Origin: Scleroderma bovista
Taxonomy: Eukaryota > Basidiomycota > Agaricomycetes > Boletales > Sclerodermataceae
Assembly (NCBI GenBank): GCA_037178675.1
Contig: JAYMGJ010000587.1
Span: forward strand, 1 to 57,887
Direction: 5' to 3'
DNA: 57,887 nt
Position 1 is the first letter of the stretch. Each line of letters starts with the position of its first letter. The position numbers and the translations under genes were made by a program. The notes beneath the pieces were generated by a model that was not told the origin of the DNA, did no database searches, and saw nothing but the letters and a program-made list of their open reading frames with translations. Below, one piece after another: positions 57,022 through 57,887 of the stretch.

Positions 57022-57540
57022 CCCCCTTCTTGACAAACTCATATGTAATGCTGCCGGCTGCCACGTCCCAATGTTCCACTGGCAACGGAAGATCGCCTCT
57101 ACCCATGCGGCGAACCAATCCAATCGCGAGATCATATCTTATCCTAGCCACATACGAAAGTCAACGCTACACCTTCAACAACGCCCGGAGGACCTTGGCA
57201 AAGTGACCCCGGCGTGGGGTGATTCGCTCATGAAGACCACATAACTTAGTAGGAGCTCTCAGTCGCCCCTTGACGTCGATTTTTGTTATTGGACTGTAGG
57301 TAAAGATGTGCTTATGGCGATGATCGATCTCCTCGTTCCCTGTGCGCATCGTTGGCGTAGTCTCATTATCCGGGACAGCGCCCCATATTTCCATTTGTCT
57401 TTTGTCTTGCAGAAGATGATCAAGATCGGATACAAGTTGTCATTTCCTTCTCTCGAGCGCGTTTCAATCACACCTCGGCACTTTGACGAAGTAAATTCTC
57501 CCTTGCATTTCCATTTCTAGAATTGACCCACACCTTGGCA
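57022..57540 (+). pseudogene. Scrambled partial copy of the F-box gene
   Basis: The stretch 57022-57062 matches the F-box gene near 54446-54486. The next block, from 57190 to about 57492, matches about 53911-54191, and 57490-57540 jumps to about 55035-55090. The order is rearranged and several hundred bases are missing between blocks. No intact frame spans the copy, and the coiled coil and F-box are absent. It is a relic of segmental duplication. Confidence 0.75.
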
Positions 57541-57569
57541 AGGCTGTGTCAGATCTATCATCCGGGTTC

Positions 57570-57887
57570 TAAATTTCAATCACAGCCTACATACATCTTT
57601 ACAGATGGTATGGGACCCGAGTGCTGAGCCTCCAATCCACTAGTTGGGTACCCGAAACCAAACTTCGAACCATGGCCCATAGTTTCTTTGACTACGGTTT
57701 ACGCAACAGATACGCGACAAATGGCCGACTTGATCCTCTTGTGGATAAGGCGCATCTCCCAGCATCAGATGCATCAGAAATGAGTCATGAGTACGCCACG
57801 CTTCCTTCCCCATTGGCTTCCTTGATCATGTACATAACCGCAAGCTCTCACAGCCCACATTGTTCGAACGATTTCTCTTTTCCCAGC
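57570..57887 (+). repeat. Duplicate of the hydrolase upstream region, cut by edge
   Basis: Matches about 55185-55545 with small gaps, in the same order: TTTCAATCACAGCCTACATA, then CCATGGCCCATAGT, GTGGATAAGG, TTGATCATGTA. It stops at the window end exactly where the hydrolase start would come next, so a second hydrolase copy may follow outside. Confidence 0.75.

Overview
This window looks like nuclear DNA of a filamentous basidiomycete (Agaricomycetes). Most genes are split by 44-95 nt introns with GT..AG ends, so single open frames cover only parts of them. The gene content fits that group: BTB/POZ genes, a DUF6533-type membrane protein, an F-box protein, a HET-domain protein, a tandem G-domain GTPase, and Helitron helicase debris. 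All gene models were assembled by eye by joining frames at splice sites and comparing with remembered family sequences. No alignment or database search was run.

Left accessory region (1-14.2 kb): gene-poor and decayed. It holds a broken Helitron/PIF1 helicase fragment (about 2.97-3.64 kb) and two related BTB genes (3.94-4.77 and 8.41-9.22 kb), the second with an in-frame stop. It also holds an intronless short P450-like gene on the minus strand (6.1-7.2 kb) and a seven-exon DUF6533-like membrane protein gene (11.6-12.6 kb).

Housekeeping core (14.2-40.4 kb): densely packed conserved genes. In order they are glutamate 5-kinase (PRO1), ribose-phosphate diphosphokinase, PER1, a HOS2/HDAC3-type deacetylase, an SLC41/MgtE-type Mg2+ transporter, the SAGA subunit ADA3/NGG1, RNA polymerase I subunit RPA34, a THI20-like thiamine enzyme, endonuclease III (NTG1), NatC subunit MAK10/NAA35, mitochondrial Trp-tRNA synthetase (MSW1), mitoribosomal protein mS33, and the mitochondrial RNA helicase SUV3. 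From 18 to 40 kb the order is an alternating series of divergent pairs. Five head-to-head gaps of 93-207 bp probably act as two-way promoters.

Right accessory region (40.4-57.9 kb): an array of four diverged repeats of about 109-136 bp, a small basic-protein gene, and a second P450-like paralogue that has a membrane anchor. A short interstitial telomere-like tract follows, then a protein with two complete G domains and a HET-domain gene whose 3' part is tandemly duplicated and out of frame. The region ends with an FAD monooxygenase, an F-box gene, an alpha/beta hydrolase, and a rearranged partial copy of the F-box/hydrolase segment that runs off the right edge.

The best candidates for something undescribed are the two compact P450-like genes and the GTPase plus HET neighbourhood, which resembles a fungal self/non-self or immune-type locus. 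No tRNA, rRNA or CRISPR was recognised.
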